Origin: an uncultured Cryomorphaceae bacterium
GTDB lineage: Bacteria; Bacteroidota; Bacteroidia; Flavobacteriales; Schleiferiaceae
NCBI GenBank assembly: GCA_913049755.1
Contig: CAJWXO010000016.1
Coordinates: 1 to 17,669, forward strand
Direction: 5' to 3'
Length of the DNA: 17,669 nt
In this document: in pieces, positions 7,550-14,825 of the stretch
Position numbering within the stretch: the stretch's first letter is position 1
Layout: each line of letters opens with the position of its first letter
Program-made: the position numbers and the translations under genes
The notes under the pieces: model-generated
The model's database searches: none
Told to the model about the DNA's origin: nothing
The model's input: the letters and a program-made list of their open reading frames with translations, nothing else

Positions 7550-8147
7550 ATTTGTTTCCGTAGCAATCCTGTTTTGCATTGTTGCTTTTATAGCAATCAG
7601 TTTTCATCGTTTCTTTTCATCATCTTCAAATTCTAAAGATCTCAGACCATATGGTTTTATGAGACTCACGATACCTAAAGACAGCTCCGTAGAGTTAAAA
7701 TTAAACAATCTTAATTTACCATTTGACTTCATTCACAGTAGCAATGGACATTGGATTAATAAATCGGAATTAGGCTGGGGAGATATATTTTACCCTTTTT
7801 GCAATGGAAGAATCCAGATCACCTATAAAAATATTAATGGAAATTTATCGCGATTAATTGACGATGCCCATAAAATGACCTTCAAACACTCTGTGGTGGC
7901 AGAGGGCATTGATCAAAAAAGCTATGTAGATTCCGAAAGAAATGTAAATGGAATGGTATTTCGCATCTATGGAAATACAGCATCTAGCATTCAATTTTTT
8001 GCGACTGATAGTATATCCAATTTTATTCGTGGAGCGGCTTACATATATGCTCAACCGAATCCTGATTCCTTAAAACCGATAAACCAATTTCTTGAGCAGG
8101 AAGTAATAAATATAATGAAATCAATTCATTGGAATTCAGATATTTAA
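7539..8147 (+). CDS. gldD: Gliding motility protein GldD
   Basis: GldD is an envelope protein required for gliding motility and linked to type IX secretion, encoded next to GldE. Family features are PYGFMRLTIP after the anchor, WGDIFYPFCNGRIQITYKN, KHSVVAEGI, GMVFRIYGNTASSIQFFATD, and the C-terminal FIRGAAYIYAQPNPDSLKPI. The 202 residues fit the family. The protein is usually a lipoprotein, but here the N-terminus (FVSVAILFCIVAFIAISF) has Phe directly before its only cysteine, so no valid lipobox is present and a transmembrane anchor is likely. ATG 7539 is preferred; the frame also allows TTG 7533. It overlaps the gldE end by 11 bp. The convergent ctaA gene ends 13 bp beyond its stop, with no terminator visible between them. 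Confidence 0.92.
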   Translation: MKTKFVSVAILFCIVAFIAISFHRFFSSSSNSKDLRPYGFMRLTIPKDSSVELKLNNLNLPFDFIHSSNGHWINKSELGWGDIFYPFCNGRIQITYKNINGNLSRLIDDAHKMTFKHSVVAEGIDQKSYVDSERNVNGMVFRIYGNTASSIQFFATDSISNFIRGAAYIYAQPNPDSLKPINQFLEQEVINIMKSIHWNSDI

Positions 8148-8160
8148 AGCACCTGAAATA

Positions 8161-9252
8161 TTATTTAAAGTCACGAATCATTAACCAAGATTTAAAGGAT
8201 CCATCGATTATTAAAAACCATGCTATTGCACTGAGAACAATATGTATCGGTTGAATTATTTTAGGAATGTTAAAATAATACATTACTGCACCCAGAGCGG
8301 CCTCTACTATAAAAATAATTAATATGATACCAGCTCTAAATCGCAAACCAGCCAGACCTTCTGATAATCTTAAAAGATAAAAAGAAGATATAAGCATTAT
8401 AATCGAAAAACTTCGATGCAAAAGTACAATTGAACCCAATTCACCTACCCATCCTAATCTTGAAGCCCCAACACCAAAAGTCTTCATCAGTACATCAACT
8501 TCTTCCCTTACTTGAGTGCCTAGAATAATTTGAATTCCCAGTAAAATAGAAATCAAAATATAAATTCTTAAAACTTTACTTCTATTTTTTGCTAAATCCT
8601 GGATATTTCGTTCGGCAACAAAGGCATGAGTTTCCCATTCAGAACTTACACTTCTATATATTAATGCAAGCAACGCTAAAATTATAAAAGCGCCTGCCAG
8701 ATGAAGTGTTATGTGATGTGGGATGAGATTACCATCAACAACAACTTTACCCAGCCATGCTTCAAATAAAAGCATGCAGAGAACAGCTAGCATAGTTAAT
8801 GACCATTTTGGATGAGAACGATATCGGAAAAAAATGAAAATTGAAGCGAGTAAAATGGGTATTCCAAGTAATGCTCCGAGTAGCCTATTTATATATTCAA
8901 TCCATGTATGAACAGGATTGAATATTGCATAATCATGACGCTCATAGCTTTTCCAATTAGAAGGATTAAATTCTAAACCCGAACTAAATGATTTATTTGC
9001 AACTAACAATTGCTGATCTTTAATTACCATTTGTCCTTCACTGTAAAATAAATTCGAAGACCAAGAAATCTGATTAATATTCGTCGGTGGAATTATTAAA
9101 CCAAAACATTTTGGCCAATCTGGACAACCCATACCGCTGCCCGTCATTCTGACTATGGAACCAGCTAGAATAACAAGGAAAGTCAATATTATAGACACCT
9201 GTAACAATCGTCTTAACAGAAAAGTCCATAATGTTGAAGGTGGTTGACGCAT
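8161..9252 (-). CDS. ctaA: Heme A synthase (COX15/CtaA family)
   Basis: CtaA oxidises the C8 methyl of heme O to give heme A for aa3-type cytochrome oxidase, in the cytoplasmic membrane. The 363 residues contain about eight hydrophobic helices in two repeats. The first extracytoplasmic loop begins VRMTGSGMGCPDWPKCFG (Cys43 and Cys49). H184 (ITLHLAGAF), H279 (LLHRSF) and H337 (IQPIHIVLSA) match three of the four conserved heme-ligand positions. At the first position the sequence is WIEYINRLLG, with Asn122 where the Bacillus-type family has His; His115 is nearby. The loop around residues 55-110 is long. The start at 9252 is supported by a TACCTTTG box ending 5 nt upstream. It is convergent with gldD and divergent from the EamA permease. 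Confidence 0.93.
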   Translation of the reverse strand: MRQPPSTLWTFLLRRLLQVSIILTFLVILAGSIVRMTGSGMGCPDWPKCFGLIIPPTNINQISWSSNLFYSEGQMVIKDQQLLVANKSFSSGLEFNPSNWKSYERHDYAIFNPVHTWIEYINRLLGALLGIPILLASIFIFFRYRSHPKWSLTMLAVLCMLLFEAWLGKVVVDGNLIPHHITLHLAGAFIILALLALIYRSVSSEWETHAFVAERNIQDLAKNRSKVLRIYILISILLGIQIILGTQVREEVDVLMKTFGVGASRLGWVGELGSIVLLHRSFSIIMLISSFYLLRLSEGLAGLRFRAGIILIIFIVEAALGAVMYYFNIPKIIQPIHIVLSAIAWFLIIDGSFKSWLMIRDFK

Positions 9253-9257
9253 GACTA

Positions 9258-9265
9258 CAAAGGTA
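9258..9265 (-). promoter_or_regulatory. -7 promoter box (TACCTTTG) for ctaA
   Basis: An exact minus-strand match to TAnnTTTG ends 5 nt before the ctaA ATG, predicting a leaderless transcript. A TTTG at 9295-9292 is the nearest -33-like element, with a longer than usual 26-nt spacer. Confidence 0.6.
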
Positions 9266-9268
9266 ATC

Positions 9269-9276
9269 TACCTTTG
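9269..9276 (+). promoter_or_regulatory. -7 promoter box (TACCTTTG) for the EamA permease; decides its start
   Basis: An exact TAnnTTTG match ends 7 nt before ATG 9284. TTG at 9244-9246 lies 22 nt upstream, within the 17-23 nt range for -33 elements. Because the upstream in-frame ATG at 9251 precedes this box, the start at 9284 is favoured. Confidence 0.65.
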
Positions 9277-9283
9277 CCGCCTT

Positions 9284-10153
9284 ATGAAAAGCAAATTCTT
9301 ACCCTGGATCATTTTTTTTAGCCTTGTTTTTATTTGGGGATCTTCCTTTATTATCATGAAGCATGCTCTACAAGGGTTTAGCGCTATTCAGATAGGAGCT
9401 GCAAGAGTTATTTTTGCTGCAATATTTACTTTGATTTTCGCTTATCCATGCTTTAAAGAATTTCGAAGATCAGACATTCCGCATCTCATTGTAATTGCAA
9501 TTTTAGGTAATTCAATTCCTTATGTACTATTTCCGATTGCGATCAACTATATCCCTTCAGGAATAGTAGGAATAACAAATTCCATGACACCACTATTTAC
9601 TCTTTTGGTTGGTCTAATTCTTTATGGCAGAAAACTTAAACCTCTAAAAATTCTAGGCGTAAGCATAGGTATGTTAGGGACATTAATCCTAATCAATCCC
9701 TTCGATACTGATTCCATCTTGGGATATAATTGGCCTTATATCATCTTAGCATTAATTGGTGCAGCATGTTATGGGGTAAGTATTAACTCTATTGCGAAAT
9801 TGAACCACCTTTCTCCTCGCGCAATTACTCTATTCGCCATGCTTGGGGCAAGCGTTCCCTCCATATTTATTCTCATATTTACAGACTTTACCGGAAGATT
9901 CGAATATGATTCTTTTGAATGGACTCCATTTATGGCAATAGTCTTTTTAGGAATTATCGCCACATCTTTGGCGATGGTAATCTTTAACAAACTGATATCA
10001 ATTACTACTCCAATTTTTGCTGCATCCACAACATATGCAATTCCAATAGTTGCTCTTGCATGGGGTATATTTTTTGGGGAAGTTTTGCTTTTAAATCATT
10101 TCTTAGGAATGATAGTAATCCTTGCAGGCGTTTGGATTGTTAATAAAAAATGA
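9284..10153 (+). CDS. EamA/DMT-superfamily permease
   Basis: This inner-membrane transporter of the drug/metabolite superfamily has 289 residues in about ten hydrophobic helices forming two EamA repeats. The first repeat opens with the family-typical FIWGSSFIIMKHAL, and GITNSMTPLFTLLVGLILYG closes it. The second repeat spans about 155-286 and includes AASTTYAIPIVALAWGIFFGE. The substrate cannot be predicted; relatives export amino acids, nucleosides or other metabolites. The frame is open from ATG 9251, but ATG 9284 is chosen because a TACCTTTG box lies between them and family members begin just before the first helix. It starts divergently from ctaA and is followed by 89 bp without a convincing terminator. 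Confidence 0.9.
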   Translation: MKSKFLPWIIFFSLVFIWGSSFIIMKHALQGFSAIQIGAARVIFAAIFTLIFAYPCFKEFRRSDIPHLIVIAILGNSIPYVLFPIAINYIPSGIVGITNSMTPLFTLLVGLILYGRKLKPLKILGVSIGMLGTLILINPFDTDSILGYNWPYIILALIGAACYGVSINSIAKLNHLSPRAITLFAMLGASVPSIFILIFTDFTGRFEYDSFEWTPFMAIVFLGIIATSLAMVIFNKLISITTPIFAASTTYAIPIVALAWGIFFGEVLLLNHFLGMIVILAGVWIVNKK

Positions 10154-10242
10154 TATTTCTTTTAACCAAAAAAAAAATCAATATTTGAGCTTTAGTTAAA
10201 ATATAATTAAACCAAATTAGATTAATTTAAAAGTCACCCCTC

Positions 10243-11679
10243 ATGAAAAAGCCCTCTCTAGCTATTCAAATTATAATCGGATTAACATTAGGTGTTCTCT
10301 GGGCTTTGTTGAGTTCATCAATGGGATGGAGTGACTTTACTCTTAACTGGATTGCACCAGCTGGAGAAATTTTTATTCGATTACTTAAGCTTATTGCTAT
10401 TCCTCTAGTTCTTTTTAGTATCATTTCAGGAATTAGTGGATTAAATGATACTGCGACACTAGGAAGAATGGGGGTCAAGACCCTTGCATTGTATATTACA
10501 TCAACTTTAATTGCATGTTGTGTTGGACTGTTTTTTGCAAACACATTTCAGCCGGGATATCAAACTGATCAAGAACAACTTAAAGTTAATAGATTATCAT
10601 ACGAAATATGGGTTAATGAAACGGAAGGAGTTGAGTTTTTTGATGACATTAGATTAACTGAAGACGCTCAATTCAAATCATATTTAACAGATGCCAGAGA
10701 GACATTAAAAGAGCAACGCTTAAATGAGGAATTAAACAATAAAATTGCAGCAGCTTCATCATCAAAAAAAACTGGCCCACTGCAATTTTTTGTTGATATG
10801 GTGCCCTCCAATATTTTTGTATCCTTCAATAGCAGCTTAATGCTGCAGATTATATTTTTCTCTCTTTTCTTTGGTGTAACATTAGTCGCCTTGCCAAAAT
10901 CCAAGACCTCGCATATGATTGGCTTTATAAACAGCGGATGTCACATTTTTATAAAAATGGTTGATATAATAATGAAAGGCGCACCGGTTTTTGTATTTGC
11001 TCTTCTAGCAGGGAAATTGGCAGAAATGGCAGGGGACGATCCAAGCAGGCTCCTGGAAATATTTAAAGCACTAGGTGCTTACACCGTTATTACTATTATT
11101 GCCTTGTTACTAATGATTTTCGTTTTTTATCCCTTAGTTGTAGCAACACTGATACATAGAAAAACAAAAATAGGGTTCTTTAAATCATGGAAATATTTTT
11201 CTAAAGGAATAAGACCTGCTCAAATATTGGCATTTTCAACTTCTTCCACGGCTGCAACTTTACCTGTAACGATGGATTGTGTTCGCGATAATCTGGGAGT
11301 GGATGAAGAAGTTGGTTCATTTGTCTTGCCGGTGGGTGCGACAGTAAATATGGATGGTACAGCATTATACCAGAGTGTAGCGGTAATATTTATGGCGCAG
11401 TTTCATATGATTGATTTAACCCTCGTACAACAAGCAACAATTATATTTACAGCAACACTTGCAAGTATTGGTGCAGCATCTGTTCCCAGTGCTGGGTTGA
11501 TTATGTTAATCGTAGTCTTAGAAAGTGTTGGACTTAACCCTGCATGGATAGCAATTATATTCCCTGTAGACAGAATAATTGATATGGTACGTACTATGCT
11601 GAACTTGACAGGAGACGCTTCAGTAAGTGTTATAGTAGGTTTATCTGAAGATAAGTTTAACATCATAGAATCTAAATAA
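10243..11679 (+). CDS. Dicarboxylate/amino acid:cation symporter (SDF/GltP family), probably for acidic amino acids
   Basis: This inner-membrane sodium- or proton-coupled uptake carrier has 478 residues, longer than the usual 410-440. HP1 carries FSTSSTAATLP at 331-341, TM7 has NMDGT at 369-373, HP2 has GAASVPSAGL, and TM8 has DRIIDMVRTMLNLTGD ending at D458. Arg450, three residues after Asp447, matches the Asp/Arg pair that binds the substrate side chain in GltPh-type glutamate/aspartate carriers; DctA-type dicarboxylate carriers differ here. An insert of about 80 mostly charged residues (about 105-185), with segments such as TEDAQFKSYLTDARETLKEQ, sits between TM3 and TM4. It stands alone, 89 bp after the permease and 115 bp before rplU. 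No clear TAnnTTTG box is seen upstream. Confidence 0.92.
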   Translation: MKKPSLAIQIIIGLTLGVLWALLSSSMGWSDFTLNWIAPAGEIFIRLLKLIAIPLVLFSIISGISGLNDTATLGRMGVKTLALYITSTLIACCVGLFFANTFQPGYQTDQEQLKVNRLSYEIWVNETEGVEFFDDIRLTEDAQFKSYLTDARETLKEQRLNEELNNKIAAASSSKKTGPLQFFVDMVPSNIFVSFNSSLMLQIIFFSLFFGVTLVALPKSKTSHMIGFINSGCHIFIKMVDIIMKGAPVFVFALLAGKLAEMAGDDPSRLLEIFKALGAYTVITIIALLLMIFVFYPLVVATLIHRKTKIGFFKSWKYFSKGIRPAQILAFSTSSTAATLPVTMDCVRDNLGVDEEVGSFVLPVGATVNMDGTALYQSVAVIFMAQFHMIDLTLVQQATIIFTATLASIGAASVPSAGLIMLIVVLESVGLNPAWIAIIFPVDRIIDMVRTMLNLTGDASVSVIVGLSEDKFNIIESK

Positions 11680-11742
11680 TAGATAAATAAAGATCTAGTC
11701 AATCATTTTTTAATGTAATAATTTTCAAAAAATAGAGAGTGG

Positions 11743-11769
11743 TTTGTTTAAGTTTTAGAACTATCTTTG
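11743..11769 (+). promoter_or_regulatory. Promoter of rplU-rpmA (TTTG ... TATCTTTG)
   Basis: TATCTTTG at 11762-11769 matches TAnnTTTG exactly. A TTTG at 11743-11746 is a possible -33 element with a slightly short 15-nt spacer. The expected start leaves a leader of about 20 nt before the rplU ATG, probably too short for an autoregulatory structure. Confidence 0.65.
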
Positions 11770-11794
11770 CCCCCCTTAACTAATCCCAGTACAT

Positions 11795-12331
11795 ATGTAC
11801 GCCATAGTAGAAATAGCAGGGCTGCAATACAAAGTGCAAAAAGACCAACGTGTGTATGTGCACCGTTTGGAAGGAAACGAAGGTGATAAAGTAAAATTTG
11901 ATCGCGTTCTTCTTGCCGAACAAAAAAGCACAGTAACAGTAGGCGCCCCAGTTATAGAAGGTGCAAGCGTAAATGCAAGCATTTTAAGTCATGTCAAAGC
12001 TGACAAAGTCATAATCTTCAAGAAAAAGCGGAGGAAAGGTTATGAAAAAAAGACTGGACACCGTCAACCAATGACACAAATATCTATAACGGATATTCAA
12101 TTATCTGATTCAAAAAAGATAGTGCAATCAGCAAGAAGTACTTCAGATGAAACTCCGAAAGTAGAAACAAAAAAATCTACGAAAAAAGTGGTGGCGACTA
12201 AGAAAACTGCGGATTCGGCACAAAAAAAACCAGCAAAAAAAGCTGTGGTAAGTGATAAAACTACTGATACAGCAATTAAAAAACCAGTAAAAAAAGCTGC
12301 TCCAATTAAAGCAGCTTCAAAAAAAGCATAA
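11795..12331 (+). CDS. rplU: 50S ribosomal protein bL21 with long basic C-terminal extension
   Basis: The canonical bL21 domain occupies about residues 1-103 (MYAIVEIAGLQYKV, and KADKVIIFKKKRRKGYEKKTGHRQPMT with the conserved rRNA-binding basic stretch). The protein binds 23S rRNA in the large subunit. Residues 104-178 are an added tail of Lys, Ala, Thr, Ser and Pro, including two 18-residue tandem copies of a unit ending KKPxKKA. The tail resembles histone H1-like disordered tails and makes the protein about 70% longer than normal. The tail is in frame and ends 12 bp before rpmA, so it is not a simple frameshift product. Promoter TATCTTTG lies 25 nt upstream of the ATG. Confidence 0.95.
   Translation: MYAIVEIAGLQYKVQKDQRVYVHRLEGNEGDKVKFDRVLLAEQKSTVTVGAPVIEGASVNASILSHVKADKVIIFKKKRRKGYEKKTGHRQPMTQISITDIQLSDSKKIVQSARSTSDETPKVETKKSTKKVVATKKTADSAQKKPAKKAVVSDKTTDTAIKKPVKKAAPIKAASKKA
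12203..12310 (+). repeat. Two tandem 54-bp imperfect repeats in the rplU tail
   Basis: Copies at 12203-12256 and 12257-12310 encode KTADSAQKKPAKKA and KTTDTAIKKPVKKA plus four less conserved residues each. The period of 18 codons keeps the frame. Confidence 0.8.
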
Positions 12332-12343
12332 AACTCATATATC

Positions 12344-12616
12344 ATGGCACATAAAAAAGGTGTAGGTAGTTCAAAAAATGGACGCGAATCAGAAAGTAAA
12401 CGACTAGGAGTTAAAATTTATGGTGGCCAGGCGGCTTTGGCGGGAAATATTATAGTTCGCCAACGTGGAACGACTCATCATCCAGGAGAAAATGTAGGTA
12501 TCGGTAAAGACCATACACTCTTTGCTCTAACAACTGGTACTGTTGACTTCAAGAAAAAAGCTGGTAACAAGAGTTTCGTGTCGGTGCTCCCATTTTCCGA
12601 AACTAGTGTAGCCTGA
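12344..12616 (+). CDS. rpmA: 50S ribosomal protein bL27
   Basis: bL27 contributes its N-terminus near the peptidyl-transferase centre. The 90 residues start [16 protein letters not shown], the mature type without a cleavable N-terminal extension. They include [19 protein letters not shown] and [18 protein letters not shown]. Length and motifs are standard. It follows rplU by 12 bp, the near-universal rplU-rpmA order, and a hairpin terminator lies after it. Confidence 0.97.
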   Translation: MAHKKGVGSSKNGRESESKRLGVKIYGGQAALAGNIIVRQRGTTHHPGENVGIGKDHTLFALTTGTVDFKKKAGNKSFVSVLPFSETSVA

Positions 12617-12652
12617 TTTTATAACTTTTCAATAATTTATATACCCTCTGGT

Positions 12653-12682
12653 GCATTTGCAGTAGAGGGTTTTTTATTTTTA
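12653..12682 (+). terminator. Rho-independent terminator after rpmA
   Basis: ACCCTCT (12653-12659) pairs with AGAGGGT (12664-12670). An inner TGC/GCA pairing is not separable from this short spacing, and the hairpin is followed by a T-rich run (12670-12682). It ends the rplU-rpmA transcript and finishes only 4 bp before the serS start. Confidence 0.75.
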
Positions 12683-12686
12683 CTAA

Positions 12687-13961
12687 ATGCTATCATTACA
12701 TTTATTGCGTCAAGATCCAGAAAATATTATCCAGGCGTTGTTAAAGCGCAACATAGACGCAAAACCAATAGTGGATAAAATTCTTCTGATAAATGAAGAG
12801 CGGAGAGAAATCCAAAATAAAACAGAAAGCCTAAAAGCAGAATCAAATAAGACAGCCAAACTTATCGGAGTATTAGTTCGTGATGGGAAAACTTCAGAAG
12901 TGAATGAAATAAAAAGCCAGACAATATCGATTAAAAAAGAATTATTAATCTTAGAGAAAACGCTGCTTAATCTTGAGACAAAAGAAAAAGAAATATTACT
13001 TAGTCTCCCAAATACTCCACATAGCAGCGTTAAGCAAGGTTCGTCTCCAAAAGAAAATGAAATAATTAGCACTTGGGGGGAAACCAAAATAAAATCAATT
13101 GATGGATTAATACCTCATTGGGAATTAGCCAGCAAATACAATCTTATTGACTTCGAACGAGGAGTTAAAGTTACTGGTGCAGGATTTCCAATATATACAG
13201 GAAATGGAGCCAGGCTGCAACGCGCATTGATTCAGTTCTTTTTAGATAAAAATACACAAGAGGGTTATAGAGAAATTCAACCACCCTATTTTGTTAATGA
13301 AGATTCAAGTTTTGGAACTGGGCAACTTCCAGATAAAGAAGGACAAATGTATCATATTCAAAATGACAACCTTTTTGTAATACCTACATCAGAAATTCCG
13401 CTAACCAATTTATACAGGAACGAGATTCTAGATGAATCTGAGCTGCCGATAAAGATGACAGCTTATTCCCCATGCTTCAGGCGCGAGGCTGGATCATATG
13501 GAAAAGATGTAAGAGGTTTGAATCGGCTTCATCAATTTGACAAAGTTGAAATTGTTTGTATTGATAATCCTGATGATTCATACCAAAGGCTAGACACTAT
13601 GGTTAATCATGTCGCAGGAATTTTAAAGGATTTAGGATTGCAATTCCGCCTACTTAGATTATGCGGTGGTGATATGGGTTTCACTTCTGCTCTAACTTAT
13701 GATTTTGAAGTTTGGTCAGCTGCACAGCAACGATGGCTTGAAGTATCGTCAGTTTCTAACTTTGAAACATTTCAAACAAATAGACTTAAACTTCGTTACC
13801 GAAAGGATAATAATAAAATTTCACTTGCACACACCTTAAATGGTTCTGCCCTTGCTCTACCCAGAATAATGGCTGCTATTCTTGAAAATAATCAAAGTCC
13901 CGAAGGAATCACAATACCGACTGTTTTGCATAAATACACTGGGTTTAAAAATATCTCATGA
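12687..13961 (+). CDS. serS: Seryl-tRNA synthetase
   Basis: This class II synthetase charges tRNA(Ser) with serine in the cytoplasm. The 424 residues match the bacterial enzyme. The N-terminal two-helix coiled-coil arm covers about 28-105. The catalytic core has TSEIPL at 234-239, motif 2 with CFRREAGSYGKD at 263-274, and motif 3 with LNGSALALPRIMAAILENNQ near the C-terminus. The ATG lies 4 bp after the rpmA terminator run, so its promoter must overlap the terminator, or some read-through occurs. Its stop overlaps the next gene's start as ATGA. Confidence 0.97.
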   Translation: MLSLHLLRQDPENIIQALLKRNIDAKPIVDKILLINEERREIQNKTESLKAESNKTAKLIGVLVRDGKTSEVNEIKSQTISIKKELLILEKTLLNLETKEKEILLSLPNTPHSSVKQGSSPKENEIISTWGETKIKSIDGLIPHWELASKYNLIDFERGVKVTGAGFPIYTGNGARLQRALIQFFLDKNTQEGYREIQPPYFVNEDSSFGTGQLPDKEGQMYHIQNDNLFVIPTSEIPLTNLYRNEILDESELPIKMTAYSPCFRREAGSYGKDVRGLNRLHQFDKVEIVCIDNPDDSYQRLDTMVNHVAGILKDLGLQFRLLRLCGGDMGFTSALTYDFEVWSAAQQRWLEVSSVSNFETFQTNRLKLRYRKDNNKISLAHTLNGSALALPRIMAAILENNQSPEGITIPTVLHKYTGFKNIS

Positions 13962-14485
13962 GACTATTTTTTTCAATTATTTTTACATCTATTTTATGCT
14001 CTTGTAGCAACTCTCTTTTGGTAGACTTAAATCAACTCGAAAAAAATTTAAACGATTCGAAAAATTTAATTAACAATCTTTATGACAGAGGTTTTGAAAC
14101 TACATTAAAAGATCTTCAAAGGCATCTAGAAATTTCCCAAAACAAAACATATAGCGCGGAAAATAAAATTTATTTTACAAATGAATTCGAAATGCTAAAA
14201 ATTCGCCATAAAGAAATGATTCGGTTCCATGATTTTTTATCAGCGAATGAAATTGAGGCTAGAATTGAATTTGATTCTAAACAAATAAATGATCTGAGGT
14301 ATGATATTAAAAATCATAGGATTGAAAAAAATGAAGCCTTAAAATCAATTGAAAATGAAAAAAATGCTATCATTCCGTACCTAGCCGATCTAAATAATCG
14401 AATCAATTACATACTTAACTCAATGGAGAACCATGACAGTATCGATAATCATCTTCAATTAATTTGGGATAATTGGATTCATTAA
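13958..14485 (+). CDS. Predicted lipoprotein of unknown function, helical/coiled-coil
   Basis: I do not recognise a family. The 175 residues begin with a lipoprotein signal peptide whose lipobox LCSC places the lipidated Cys at residue 16. The rest is charged, almost wholly helical and rich in Lys, Glu, Asn and Ile, with heptad-like spacing over about 25-60 and 95-155, as in IEKNEALKSIENEKNAI. It is therefore likely a periplasm- or outer-membrane-facing coiled-coil lipoprotein. Its ATG overlaps the serS stop (ATGA), suggesting translational coupling, and the DUF4286 gene follows 18 bp after its stop. It could be a structural or adaptor protein, but nothing in the sequence specifies this. Confidence 0.8.
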   Translation: MRLFFSIIFTSILCSCSNSLLVDLNQLEKNLNDSKNLINNLYDRGFETTLKDLQRHLEISQNKTYSAENKIYFTNEFEMLKIRHKEMIRFHDFLSANEIEARIEFDSKQINDLRYDIKNHRIEKNEALKSIENEKNAIIPYLADLNNRINYILNSMENHDSIDNHLQLIWDNWIH

Positions 14486-14503
14486 ACTCCCTAAAATATA
14501 ATA

Positions 14504-14818
14504 ATGCACATTTATAATGTAACCATTAATATTGATGACTCTGTTCATGATGAATGGAAAAATTGGATGCGATCCATTCATATCCCAGAAGTACTTTCTA
14601 CGGGATTATTTATAGAATCCAGGTTTGCGCGAGTTGTAATTGATGAAGAATCTGGCACGACTTACTCAATTCAATATTTATTTAATGAACTTGCTGATTA
14701 TCAGCTTTATGAACAACTATATGCTCCAAACCTTAGAAATAAAACAGAGAAACTTTATGGAGGGAAATTTGTAGCATTCCGAACCATGTTAGACATTATC
14801 GATATCAATAAAAAATAA
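14504..14818 (+). CDS. DUF4286 family protein
   Basis: This is a 104-residue soluble protein with no signal peptide. MHIYNVTINIDDSVHDEWKN and the middle WMRSIHIPEVLSTGLF, together with a later YSIQYLFNELADYQLYE, match the small uncharacterised DUF4286 family widespread in Bacteroidota. The predicted alternation of strands and helices suggests a ferredoxin-like, dimeric alpha-beta barrel fold; this is inference. Function is unknown. It sits 18 bp after the lipoprotein gene and 7 bp before the S9 peptidase gene, so all three may share a transcript with serS. Confidence 0.82.
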   Translation: MHIYNVTINIDDSVHDEWKNWMRSIHIPEVLSTGLFIESRFARVVIDEESGTTYSIQYLFNELADYQLYEQLYAPNLRNKTEKLYGGKFVAFRTMLDIIDINKK

Positions 14819-14825
14819 AAGTATC

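Larger units (their letters stand above)
9258..9276. repeat. Perfect inverted repeat formed by two mirrored -7 boxes
   Basis: CAAAGGTA, then ATC, then TACCTTTG: 8-bp arms around a 3-bp centre. Each arm is the -7 box of one of the divergent genes ctaA and the EamA permease. The symmetry would also suit a dimeric regulator, which cannot be excluded. Confidence 0.85.

Noticed and set aside
9251..9283. Upstream ATG start for the EamA permease
   Set aside because: The frame is open from 9251, but the exact -7 box at 9269-9276 lies after that ATG and family members start just before the first helix, so ATG 9284 is preferred.
10160..10201. Possible terminator after the EamA permease (TTTTAAC ... 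GTTAAAA)
   Set aside because: The stem is AT-rich with a loop of about 28 nt and there is no T-run after it.
12097..12345. 82-codon minus-strand frame opposite the rplU tail
   Set aside because: It is a shadow of the Lys/Ala codons of the bL21 tail and is rich in Phe/Val without family features.
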